DNA from: Tricholomella constricta
Lineage: Eukaryota; Basidiomycota; Agaricomycetes; Agaricales; Lyophyllaceae
NCBI GenBank assembly: GCA_013368375.1
Contig: JAACJP010000056.1
Span: 124,001 to 188,000, forward strand
Direction: 5' to 3'
DNA: 64,000 bases
The position numbers and the translations under genes are program-made. Shown here one piece after another: positions 55,701-64,000 of this stretch (positions within the stretch are counted from its first letter, which is position 1; every line of letters begins with the position of its first letter). The notes under the pieces were generated by a model. The model did no database searches. It was not told where the DNA came from and was given only the letters and a program-made list of their open reading frames with translations.

Positions 55701-57360
55701 GCTACACCTCCCTATCACCACGCCACTACGGCATCATCGCTGGACCGCCCTTCTGGCGGAAACCGGCGGTCTGCCGCGGTTTGCTGAGGTTCCGAAAGGC
55801 CTCGTTCATGGTTTTAGTCTCGGTCTCGAACTCTTTCCACTTGATCATACCTACTCCCCTCCCAATCATTATAAGTCCCCTGATCATCACACATTCGTAC
55901 TACAGAAAATCGCCGAGGAAATTCAACTCGGTCGCATCTCCCCCGGATACCCACCCTCCCTCGCTACCTCCCTTTTCGGACATTACCGTACCGCCCCGCT
56001 GAACGTAATAGAGCGTACCCCTGGCAAACTTCGTATTACACTTGATCACTCCTATCCTCGCGACAACCCTCTTATTCCCTCGGTAAACTCTGCCATTAAT
56101 ACAAAGCATTTTCAATGCGCTTGGGGAACCTTTTCCGCGTGTTACCTTCTCGTCGCCGACGCCCCTGAGGGTAGCGAAGCGGCCATCTTTGATGTTGACT
56201 CCGCGTTTCGCAACCTCCCTACACGTCCGATTGACCGCCCCGCTACCGCTATCCTGGTTGAAGGCCTCATCCATCTCGACGGCCGTCTCAACTTTGGCAT
56301 CTGCCCTGCTCCGGGGATCTTCGGCTTCGTGGCGGATGCAATCGTGTGGATTTATTTACACAAAGGCATCGAAGCCGTCATCAAATGGGTGGACGACTTT
56401 GTCTTCTTTCGCTACCCGCGTTCTCGCCGTCCGGACGGCACGCCTGTTTTTAGCTACGATGAATCGCTTATCTGGTCCATCGCTGCAGACCTAGGCTGGC
56501 CGTGGGCTCCCTCCAAATTTAAATCTTTCTCCTCGTCGTTCACCTACATCGGTTTTGAGTGGTCCCTTGCTGAAAAGACAGTCAGACTTCCCTCCGCGAA
56601 GCGCACAAAATATCTTACAAAACTTGAACCTTGGTCGCTAGGGTCCCCCATCTCTCTCATCATGACCGAATCCTTGATCGGCACCCTTAATCATGTTTGT
56701 CTTGTCATTCCTGATGGTCGCTCGCACCTTCCTGCCCTCTACAAGTTCCGGTCCCTCTTTCCCAACGCATCCCCGCCCTGGGTGCGGCATCGCGTAACGC
56801 CGGCCGTCTTCGCCGAAATTTCTTGGTGGACCTCCACTCTCGCATTCGCTGCTTGCTCCATGAACATTGTCCGTCCTCCCGCGCCACTCGATCTCACCAT
56901 TCACGTCGACGCCTCATCCTCGTGGGGCATAGGTTTTCACCTGAAAGGGAAATGGCTAGCCTGGAAGCTACTACCTGGATGGATGACTGACCAACGCGAC
57001 ATCGGCTGGGCTGAGATGGTGGCCGTGGACCTCGCCCTTCGTGCCCTCATTGCCTCCGGCCTGTCCAACTGCCATCTCGTTATCCGCTCCGATAACTCGG
57101 GTGTAGTTGGTGCACTCGCTGCGGGTCTTTCCCGTAACTCACAGCAAAATGCAATCCTTCGTCGTATCGTGGAGAATTTCCAAAAGCACGGTGTTTGGCT
57201 AACGACGGCGTGGATCCCTTCCGCAGAAAATTTGGCAGATGCCCCTTCGCGAGGCAGGTTTCCTCATCGGAAACTTCTCTTTCCTTTTCCACCCGCACTT
57301 CCGAACTACCTTAAACAGCTAGTATCTCCCTCCGTCTCGTTTCACGAACTGCCACCTTAG
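55639..57360 (+). CDS. Ngaro reverse transcriptase-RNase H
   Basis: The frame is open from 55384 but overlaps the zinc-knuckle part of Gag; the first ATG after the knuckles, 55639 (MSIPVRSAVLISTVRN), overlaps Gag by 62 nt in the +1 frame and is my preferred start. RT motifs: TPGKLRITLDHSYPRDNPLI, AIFDVDSAFRNLP (first Asp), the LNFGICPAPGIFGFVADAI helix, KWVDDFVFFR (VDD in place of YxDD) and YIGFEWSLAEKTVRLP. RNase H: TIHVDASSSWGIGFHLKGKW, WAEMVAVDLALRALI, RSDNSGVVGALAAG and ENLADAPSRG, giving the D-E-D-D set. Expression may use overlapping reinitiation or a frameshift. Confidence 0.88.
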   Translation: MSIPVRSAVLISTVRNSALRELHLPITTPLRHHRWTALLAETGGLPRFAEVPKGLVHGFSLGLELFPLDHTYSPPNHYKSPDHHTFVLQKIAEEIQLGRISPGYPPSLATSLFGHYRTAPLNVIERTPGKLRITLDHSYPRDNPLIPSVNSAINTKHFQCAWGTFSACYLLVADAPEGSEAAIFDVDSAFRNLPTRPIDRPATAILVEGLIHLDGRLNFGICPAPGIFGFVADAIVWIYLHKGIEAVIKWVDDFVFFRYPRSRRPDGTPVFSYDESLIWSIAADLGWPWAPSKFKSFSSSFTYIGFEWSLAEKTVRLPSAKRTKYLTKLEPWSLGSPISLIMTESLIGTLNHVCLVIPDGRSHLPALYKFRSLFPNASPPWVRHRVTPAVFAEISWWTSTLAFAACSMNIVRPPAPLDLTIHVDASSSWGIGFHLKGKWLAWKLLPGWMTDQRDIGWAEMVAVDLALRALIASGLSNCHLVIRSDNSGVVGALAAGLSRNSQQNAILRRIVENFQKHGVWLTTAWIPSAENLADAPSRGRFPHRKLLFPFPPALPNYLKQLVSPSVSFHELPP

Positions 57361-57600
57361 CTCCCGCCGAAGGTGCACATCCTACATTACGGCTACCCTC
57401 TACATATCATTTTATGCTTTGTTACATCGCTCGTGTGCAGAGTACCTATTAATTGACGATCTTCAAAGAAATGTCGTTAGCCTGCCGGTTCCGTTTTCGC
57501 CGTCCCCTTCCGCGGCTAAAATTACCAAGCCGCTCAGCGGCTGACCACCCTTCGAGATTCACACTTCTCGCCAGTTACCAGTTCTTTCTGTTCTTGCGAC

Positions 57601-58743
57601 ATGACAACTGCCGCACTGGCCGCTAAATGGACAGCTAAAGCCTTCGAAATGCGAACCCCTCGGCATTCCAGTACTCCCCGGGTTACAAAGTTGAATCTGA
57701 GGACGGGTCCGTATTCCCGTCCCGAAAGTCACGACGCTCCGCCTGATTGGCACGCGCCCCCAGCGCTCCAAGAACAAATGGACAAAGCTCTCGCACATGC
57801 CTGGAAGCCTTCTACCTCTCTAGGGTATTCACGGTCCTTGGACGATTTCTTTCGATTCTGCGCCGGATACCGGGTACCTATCTCTGCATGCCTTCCGGCT
57901 TCGGAGGAACTGCTGTGTGCTTACGCTGCGTCCCACATCGGTCGCTTATCTGGTGCAGCCATACGCTCAAAATGCTCCGCAGTCCGCGCATGGCACATTA
58001 GCAATGGTCTCGAATGGCACGGTGCCAGCCGTCTTTCTTACACGATCAAAGGCTGCGAAGATCTTCGCCCTCCTGATTCCCTCAAACCAAAACGAAACCC
58101 CGTCACCGTGGACATGCTCTCGAAACTTCTCGAGGGACTGGACCTCTCCTCACCCCTAGACGTTTGTGTCGCCTTCGTCGCCACCACTTCCTTCTGGGGA
58201 CAGCTCCGGCTGGGGGAACTTCTTCCCATCTCCGAGACGAATGTCAACTCACCCCTGCCTTTCCGCTCCGATCTTCGCGAACCTAACGCCAAAGGCTCCA
58301 GATGCCTGCACTTACCGAGCACGAAGACGCAGACGAAAGGCGAGGATGTGGTCATAACCCGACAACACGTCGCGGATCCTATAAAACACCTTCTTCTGCA
58401 TCTCACCGTAAATATGCCCAAGTCCCGAGATGCTCCCCTATGCTCGTACCGCTCCGCTTCCGGCCGTCGGGTCATGCTCTGCAAGCGAAAGTTCCTGATT
58501 CGATGCAACGAAATCTTCGCTGCCCGAAAACTGCCCCGGATCACAGGTCACTGCTTCCGTGTCGGCGGAACCACACACCTTCTCATCTCTGGAGTACCTC
58601 CTGACATCGTGAAAGTCATGGGCAGATGGTCATCGGATGCCTTCCTACGCTACTGGCGCTCTCTCGATCTCATAGCTCCTCTGCATGCCGAATTCCTGCT
58701 CCCTCTTGAAACGAGACGGAAGGCCCTGCGCCCTTCGGCTTGA
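57601..58743 (+). CDS. Ngaro tyrosine recombinase (380 aa)
   Basis: Starts MTTAALAAKWTAKAFEM. An N-terminal core-binding domain (KPSTSLGYSRSLDDFFRFC) is followed by the catalytic domain: Arg I in FWGQLRLGELLP, the H-x-x-R pair in ITGHCFRVGGTTHLL, GRWSSDAF, and the nucleophile Tyr in FLRYWRSL. The R-H-R-Y set is complete. Enzymes of this type integrate a circular double-stranded DNA copy by site-specific recombination. Confidence 0.9.
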   Translation: MTTAALAAKWTAKAFEMRTPRHSSTPRVTKLNLRTGPYSRPESHDAPPDWHAPPALQEQMDKALAHAWKPSTSLGYSRSLDDFFRFCAGYRVPISACLPASEELLCAYAASHIGRLSGAAIRSKCSAVRAWHISNGLEWHGASRLSYTIKGCEDLRPPDSLKPKRNPVTVDMLSKLLEGLDLSSPLDVCVAFVATTSFWGQLRLGELLPISETNVNSPLPFRSDLREPNAKGSRCLHLPSTKTQTKGEDVVITRQHVADPIKHLLLHLTVNMPKSRDAPLCSYRSASGRRVMLCKRKFLIRCNEIFAARKLPRITGHCFRVGGTTHLLISGVPPDIVKVMGRWSSDAFLRYWRSLDLIAPLHAEFLLPLETRRKALRPSA

Positions 58744-58801
58744 TTCCATCGGGGGGTCGTCTCGCTCACTTCGACGCGCCTTCACGGCTCCTTTCGGTCC
58801 T

Positions 58802-58941
58802 GGGTTATTCTCAACCTCGTCGGTCAGACCCCCCGGTTCTCATGCCGAAAGGCCTCTGAAAATCTCGCCCACCTACACAATAGAGTTCGTAATTATGCGC
58901 GTGCTGACTAACTACGCGTATCATGGCTAAACAAGCACGAA
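58802..58941 (+). repeat. Ngaro repeat B1 (left copy)
   Basis: 140 bp from GGGTTATTCTCAACCTCGTC to ACAAGCACGAA, directly followed by A2. Present inverted at 59158-59297 and 59606-59745. Confidence 0.9.
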
Positions 58942-59142
58942 ATGAAAGCCCTCTGAACGGAGGCACGGGATGAAAGAGAGCTCGTTTCGTAGCGTGACAG
59001 CACATGATCTCACGCCTCTTAACCTTCTACCTCCACTATACCGAATCTCTCCTCTGGTACTTCTCCGGTACCCAATTCATACTCGCCTAGCTCATTCCAC
59101 TGAGCTCCCCTTACCTTACTATTAAATTTTCTGTATTCGCGC
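58940..59142 (+). repeat. Ngaro repeat A2 (left copy)
   Basis: Direct repeat of A1 (53268-53470), 203 bp; followed by CCACCCACCCTCGCC and then the junction with inverted B2. Confidence 0.9.
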
Positions 59143-59157
59143 CCACCCACCCTCGCC

Positions 59158-59297
59158 TTCGTGCTTGTTTAGCCATGATACGCGTAGTTAGTCAGCACGC
59201 GCATAATTACGAACTCTATTGTGTAGGTGGGCGAGATTTTCAGAGGCCTTTCGGCATGAGAACCGGGGGGTCTGACCGACGAGGTTGAGAATAACCC
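59158..59297 (-). repeat. Ngaro repeat B2 of the right copy
   Basis: 140 bp in the same orientation as the right copy's B1 (59606-59745) and inverted to the left copy's B1. It fills most of the spacer between the palindrome arms. Confidence 0.88.
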
Positions 59298-59803
59298 CGA
59301 AGGTCAGCACAATAGAGAACGAAAATATGTCGTGAGAGGAGAGTAAATAGATGCAATAATAAGAGTATAAGGAGGAAAAGATTATGATAGGCGAGGGTGG
59401 GTGGGCGCGAATACAGAAAATTTAATAGTAAGGTAAGGGGAGCTCAGTGGAATGAGCTAGGCGAGTATGAATTGGGTACCGGAGAAGTACCAGAGGAGAG
59501 ATTCGGTATAGTGGAGGTAGAAGGTTAAGAGGCGTGAGATCATGTGCTGTCACGCTACGAAACGAGCTCTCTTTCATCCCGTGCCTCCGTTCAGAGGGCT
59601 TTCATTTCGTGCTTGTTTAGCCATGATACGCGTAGTTAGTCAGCACGCGCATAATTACGAACTCTATTGTGTAGGTGGGCGAGATTTTCAGAGGCCTTTC
59701 GGCATGAGAACCGGGGGGTCTGACCGACGAGGTTGAGAATAACCCAGGACCGAAAGGAGCCGTGAAGGCGCGTCGAAGTGAGCGAGACGACCCCCCGATG
59801 GAA

Positions 59804-60946
59804 TCAAGCCGAAGGGCGCAGGGCCTTCCATCTCGTTTCAAGAGGGAGCAGGAATTCGGCATGCAGAGGAGCTATGAGATCGAGAGAGCGCCAGTAGCGT
59901 AGGAAGGCATCCGATGACCATCTGCCCATGACTTTCACGATGTCAGGAGGTACTCCAGAGATGAGAAGGTGTGTGGTTCCGCCGACACGGAAGCAGTGAC
60001 CTGTGATCCGGGGCAGTTTTCGGGCAGCGAAGATTTCGTTGCATCGAATCAGGAACTTTCGCTTGCAGAGCATGACCCGACGGCCGGAAGCGGAGCGGTA
60101 CGAGCATAGGGGAGCATCTCGGGACTTGGGCATATTTACGGTGAGATGCAGAAGAAGGTGTTTTATAGGATCCGCGACGTGTTGTCGGGTTATGACCACA
60201 TCCTCGCCTTTCGTCTGCGTCTTCGTGCTCGGTAAGTGCAGGCATCTGGAGCCTTTGGCGTTAGGTTCGCGAAGATCGGAGCGGAAAGGCAGGGGTGAGT
60301 TGACATTCGTCTCGGAGATGGGAAGAAGTTCCCCCAGCCGGAGCTGTCCCCAGAAGGAAGTGGTGGCGACGAAGGCGACACAAACGTCTAGGGGTGAGGA
60401 GAGGTCCAGTCCCTCGAGAAGTTTCGAGAGCATGTCCACGGTGACGGGGTTTCGTTTTGGTTTGAGGGAATCAGGAGGGCGAAGATCTTCGCAGCCTTTG
60501 ATCGTGTAAGAAAGACGGCTGGCACCGTGCCATTCGAGACCATTGCTAATGTGCCATGCGCGGACTGCGGAGCATTTTGAGCGTATGGCTGCACCAGATA
60601 AGCGACCGATGTGGGACGCAGCGTAAGCACACAGCAGTTCCTCCGAAGCCGGAAGGCATGCAGAGATAGGTACCCGGTATCCGGCGCAGAATCGAAAGAA
60701 ATCGTCCAAGGACCGTGAATACCCTAGAGAGGTAGAAGGCTTCCAGGCATGTGCGAGAGCTTTGTCCATTTGTTCTTGGAGCGCTGGGGGCGCGTGCCAA
60801 TCAGGCGGAGCGTCGTGACTTTCGGGACGGGAATACGGACCCGTCCTCAGATTCAACTTTGTAACCCGGGGAGTACTGGAATGCCGAGGGGTTCGCATTT
60901 CGAAGGCTTTAGCTGTCCATTTAGCGGCCAGTGCGGCAGTTGTCAT
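59804..60946 (-). CDS. Ngaro tyrosine recombinase, right copy
   Basis: Complete 380-aa copy of the left recombinase with one visible change, Arg to Trp near the C-terminus (LETRWKALRPSA). Catalytic R-H-R-Y residues are unchanged. It could act in trans for truncated copies if expressed. Confidence 0.9.
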   Translation of the reverse strand: MTTAALAAKWTAKAFEMRTPRHSSTPRVTKLNLRTGPYSRPESHDAPPDWHAPPALQEQMDKALAHAWKPSTSLGYSRSLDDFFRFCAGYRVPISACLPASEELLCAYAASHIGRLSGAAIRSKCSAVRAWHISNGLEWHGASRLSYTIKGCEDLRPPDSLKPKRNPVTVDMLSKLLEGLDLSSPLDVCVAFVATTSFWGQLRLGELLPISETNVNSPLPFRSDLREPNAKGSRCLHLPSTKTQTKGEDVVITRQHVADPIKHLLLHLTVNMPKSRDAPLCSYRSASGRRVMLCKRKFLIRCNEIFAARKLPRITGHCFRVGGTTHLLISGVPPDIVKVMGRWSSDAFLRYWRSLDLIAPLHAEFLLPLETRWKALRPSA

Positions 60947-61186
60947 GTCGCAAGAACAGAAAGAACTGGTAACTGGCGAGAAGTGTGAATCTCGAAGGGT
61001 GGTCAGCCGCTGAGCGGCTTGGTAATTTTAGCCGCGGAAGGGGACGGCGAAAACGGAACCGGCAGGCTAACGACATTTCTTTGAAGATCGTCAATTAATA
61101 GGTACTCTGCACACGAGCGATGTAACAAAGCATAAAATGATATGTAGAGGGTAGCCGTAATGTAGGATGTGCACCTTCGGCGGGAG

Positions 61187-62535
61187 CTAAGGTGGCAGTT
61201 CGTGAAACGAGACGGAGGGAGATACTAGCTGTTTAAGGTAGTTCGGAAGTGCGGGTGGAAAAGGAAAGAGAAGTTTCCGATGAGGAAACCTGCCTCGCGA
61301 AGGGGCATCTGCCAAATTTTCTGCGGAAGGGATCCACGCCGTCGTTAGCCAAACACCGTGCTTTTGGAAATTCTCCACGATACGACGAAGGATTGCATTT
61401 TGCTGTGAGTTACGGGAAAGACCCGCAGCGAGTGCACCAACTACACCCGAGTTATCGGAGCAGATAACGAGATGGCAGTTGGACAGGCCGGAGGCAATGA
61501 GGGCACGAAGGGCGAGGTCCACGGCCACCATCTCAGCCCAGCCGATGTCGCGTTGGTCAGTCATCCATCCAGGTAGTAGCTTCCAGGCTAGCCATTTCCC
61601 TTTCAGGTGAAAACCTATGCCCCACGAGGATGAGGCGTCGACGTGAATGGTGAGATCGAGTGGCGCGGGAGGACGGACAATGTTCATGGAGCAAGCAGCG
61701 AATGCGAGAGTGGAGGTCCACCAAGAAATTTCGGCGAAGACGGCCGGCGTTACGCGATGCCGCACCCAGGGCGGGGATGCGTTGGGAAAGAGGGACCGGA
61801 ACTTGTAGAGGGCAGGAAGGTGCGAGCGACCATCAGGAATGACAAGACAAACATGATTAAGGGTGCCGATCAAGGATTCGGTCATGATGAGAGAGATGGG
61901 GGACCCTAGCGACCAAGGTTCAAGTTTTGTAAGATATTTTGTGCGCTTCGCGGAGGGAAGTCTGACTGTCTTTTCAGCAAGGGACCACTCAAAACCGATG
62001 TAGGTGAACGACGAGGAGAAAGATTTAAATTTGGAGGGAGCCCACGGCCAGCCTAGGTCTGCAGCGATGGACCAGATAAGCGATTCATCGTAGCTAAAAA
62101 CAGGCGTGCCGTCCGGACGGCGAGAACGCGGGTAGCGAAAGAAGACAAAGTCGTCCACCCATTTGATGACGGCTTCGATGCCTTTGTGTAAATAAATCCA
62201 CACGATTGCATCCGCCACGAAGCCGAAGATCCCCGGAGCAGGGCAGATGCCAAAGTTGAGACGGCCGTCGAGATGGATGAGGCCTTCAACCAGGATAGCG
62301 GTAGCGGGGCGGTCAATCGGACGTGTAGGGAGGTTGCGAAACGCGGAGTCAACATCAAAGATGGCCGCTTCGCTACCCTCAGGGGCGTCGGCGACGAGAA
62401 GGTAACACGCGGAAAAGGTTCCCCAAGCGCATTGAAAATGCTTTGTATTAATGGCAGAGTTTACCGAGGGAATAAGAGGGTTGTCGCGAGGATAGGAGTG
62501 ATCAAGTGTAATACGAAGTTTGCCAGGGGTACGCT
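61187..62535 (-). CDS. Ngaro RT-RNase H, right copy, 5'-truncated
   Basis: Homology to the left copy starts at RTPGKLRITLDHS (62535) and continues to the normal stop at 61187. The polymerase Asp motifs (FDVDSAF, WVDDFVFF) and RNase H remain, with Arg to Cys in VICSDNSG. The frame stays open rightward into unrelated flanking sequence up to an ATG at 62749, so a chimeric protein with about 70 foreign N-terminal residues is possible on paper. Confidence 0.8.
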
Positions 62536-63231
62536 GATATGCACCCTCTTCGGCCGGCCACCGATTCGAAGTTCCGACCACAGTAAACCACCCACGAACG
62601 CACACGACAACACCGACTGACTCGCCGACCGACTCGCCAACCCACTCACCGACCGACTCCTGACCGAACGCGACCCATTCAATTCGGCCGACCTCGCTCT
62701 CGGGCGCCGGGGATCGGAGTAACCGTGTAGTCGCCAAGCGACTACGCACGTTCGCCTACAAACGTCAAACACCCGACTTGGCGTCTTACCCATGACGCAT
62801 TTAACGACAAAGCCATTCCGTCTCCTATTCACGGCACAGGTCCGACTAACTCACGGAGTCCCGTAATCACCGACTTCCCTGACGACGTATCCAATCCGAC
62901 ACTGGTATCCGCTCCGAAACGCGCCACACCCGACTTGTCCTCAGAAACGCACCGCGCGGTACCAGGCTTGGCGACAACCTAACGCGAAACGTCCGCATGG
63001 TTGCACTAAAGAGACGGTGATTTGACCTTACTACTTAAAACAATCCCATGTAGTACCTAGAGCCCCCCGCAGTGAATTATAGCCCGTATTTTCCCTCACG
63101 TTCAGAGTTAATAGCTCAAAACCGTCGACCCCGTCGTCTCTGCCCCGTTACCACCGTATAAACCGCCGCCGCCATCGTAAAGCTCGTAACCGCCGTCTCT
63201 GTTACCTCGTATTCGTCGCCCGAACCCGTGA
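62536..63231. other. Sequence beyond the palindrome, probably part of another element
   Basis: Unrelated to the left copy at the same point. Contains a perfect 8-bp hairpin (GTAGTCGC, loop CAA, GCGACTAC; 62726-62744) and short CCGACTCGCC-like direct repeats near 62620-62650. No gene supported. The abrupt change and the open frame to the right suggest the 5' part of another repeat, but no second end is available. Confidence 0.4.
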
Positions 63232-64000
63232 GTTCTCCGTATTAACCTCGTTCGTCTCGTTGTCGCACGACCGACACCGAAAGTCGCGTCGCCGACCAGT
63301 TCCAGCTGGGAACTATCGCATACTATCGCGCTCGTCGCGTCGTCGTCGGTTCGACTAATATCGAATCGGGTCGTCTTTATCTTTGTCCAAACCATCCTTT
63401 TAAGCCCTGCACACTTGCGTGTTTGGGAACTTTTAACACTTCTCGCCCCTATAGTTGTTAGTTATTTTGTTGTTGCGTACAGCATCTACAGGCCTTCTAG
63501 CACTATCATTCTGGAGCCCACCGCGAGGGTTTTAAAAACCACCGCCGAACACGCAACCTTCTTCCACTTCTTCGTAAAAACCTACGACGCGGCGACCATT
63601 CCGCCAGAAACGCGACAAGAAACGAGAACCCGAACCCTTCGTGCCGAAATCCGCGCTGTCTTCGGAGAGGCCGACACCGATTCAGAATCCCTCTCCCCAC
63701 TCTTTCACTCAGTAACCCCACATCGCGCAATCCACAACAACCTCAGTCCCCTCTTCTATAGCCCTTTATCAGATCTACCATCGCCTACACCGACCGCCCG
63801 AACCAACTCAGGCTCCGACCCCTTTACGTCGGAACTCCCTACTACCGATCAAGGAGTAGAATTCAGACTCGCTCCACTACTGCCTACGACACCAGAAACC
63901 TCAGCGTCTTCCTCACCGCCATATTCCCCCTCCCCCGCTCCGTCCCCTCTTCAGAGACCAACACCATCTGTCATGGCACAACCACCGATCGTTATGAAGC
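63232..64000 (+). CDS. Open reading segment running off the right edge, possibly retroelement Gag leader
   Basis: One frame has no stop from 63232 to the window end (256 codons). It contains a hydrophobic stretch (LLTLLAPIVVSYFVVAYSIY), an acidic/Ser/Pro-rich part and a run SSSPPYSPSPAPSPLQRPTP just before the first ATG at 63973 (MAQPPIVMK). Without an upstream ATG the coding start is either 63973 or in an earlier exon. The Pro/Ser-rich start before MAQPP resembles basidiomycete Ty3-type Gag leaders, which is only an impression. Confidence 0.35.

Larger units (their letters stand above)
53268..59157 (+). mobile_element. Ngaro-like tyrosine-recombinase retrotransposon, left copy
   Basis: Order: repeat A1, Gag ORF, RT-RNase H ORF, tyrosine recombinase ORF, repeat B1, repeat A2. 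Split direct repeats, an RT without a D-D-E integrase, and a separate tyrosine recombinase are the marks of the DIRS-order Ngaro type known from basidiomycetes. No methyltransferase ORF is present. All three ORFs are intact. After A2 the element runs 15 bp further and meets an inverted second copy at 59157/59158 rather than its own B2. No target duplication is expected for this recombination mechanism. Confidence 0.88.
56012..62535. repeat. Large inverted repeat (palindrome), arms 3,146 bp, spacer 232 bp
   Basis: Left arm 56012-59157 pairs with right arm 59390-62535; paired positions sum to 118547 at every landmark checked (RT end, recombinase start and end, B1, A2, outer edges), so there is no net indel. 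Two substitutions are visible: 57085/61462 (Arg to Cys in RNase H) and 58717/59830 (Arg to Trp in recombinase). Outside 56012 and 62535 the sequences are unrelated. Confidence 0.95.
59158..62535 (-). mobile_element. Ngaro-like element, inverted right copy, 5'-truncated
   Basis: Reading leftward: truncated RT-RNase H, complete recombinase, B1 (59606-59745), A2 (59405-59607), 107 bp of other sequence and a terminal B2 (59158-59297). It thus keeps a B1-A2-B2 end that the left copy lacks, but it has lost A1, Gag and the start of RT at 62535. Confidence 0.88.

Noticed and set aside
56012..62535. Terminal inverted repeat DNA transposon as explanation of the palindrome
   Set aside because: Both arms contain RT-RNase H and tyrosine recombinase genes of a retrotransposon, and no DDE transposase is present.
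1..64000. A coordinated biosynthetic or defence gene cluster
   Set aside because: Neighbouring genes have unrelated functions (branched-chain amino acid synthesis, chromatin, ubiquitin ligase, cyclophilin, surface proteins) and orientations; no core biosynthetic enzyme or toxin-immunity pair is seen.

Overview
The window reads as a chromosome segment of a mushroom-forming basidiomycete (Agaricomycetes). The grounds are: dense short GT-AG introns of about 50-65 nt in nearly every gene; a DUF6534-type membrane protein and a prtT-like Zn2Cys6 regulator, both in the basidiomycete style; a self-priming chromovirus; and a tyrosine-recombinase (Ngaro/DIRS-order) retrotransposon. No rRNA, tRNA, CRISPR array or bacterial-type operon was seen. 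All exon models were made by eye from splice signals, frame continuity and family motifs.

Layout. 0-5 kb: the 5' part of an acylpyruvase (FAHD1) on the minus strand, divergent from a small single-pass membrane protein, then a decayed kinase fragment and a secreted glucose/sorbosone dehydrogenase-like gene that carries a frameshift. 5-13 kb: a gene-poor stretch, the mitochondrial acetolactate synthase ILV2 (five exons, intact) and a secreted phosphatase/nuclease-fold protein with a C-terminal jacalin-like domain. 13-26 kb: a DUF6534 membrane protein, a conserved hypothetical, a small secreted six-cysteine protein, a PWWP-like nuclear protein, a proline-rich protein and the first of two paralogous GPI-anchor-like surface proteins. 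26.8-32.4 kb: a structurally complete Ty3/gypsy chromovirus with LTRs of equal length, a 5-bp target duplication, a self-priming site and one long polyprotein, sitting between the two surface-protein paralogues. 33-38.6 kb: the second paralogue and the prtT-like regulator. 38.6-48.5 kb: about 10 kb with no gene I can support, made largely of degenerate tandem segment duplications. 48.5-53.2 kb: an F-box/WD40 protein and a PPIL1-type cyclophilin.

53.3-64 kb: a Ngaro-like element (Gag, RT-RNase H, tyrosine recombinase) whose left repeat begins 96 bp upstream of the cyclophilin start codon. Its 3' half is followed by a nearly perfect inverted copy, giving a palindrome of two 3,146-bp arms around a 232-bp spacer. 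Beyond it the sequence changes to a different, probably retroelement-like segment that runs off the right edge.

The host genes are unrelated housekeeping, secretory and regulatory genes and do not form a visible gene cluster. I did not find a clear new multi-gene biological system. The strongest unusual features are the Ngaro palindrome with its asymmetric centre, the in-frame joining of Ngaro repeat sequence to the cyclophilin reading frame, and the very intact self-primed chromovirus between paralogues.
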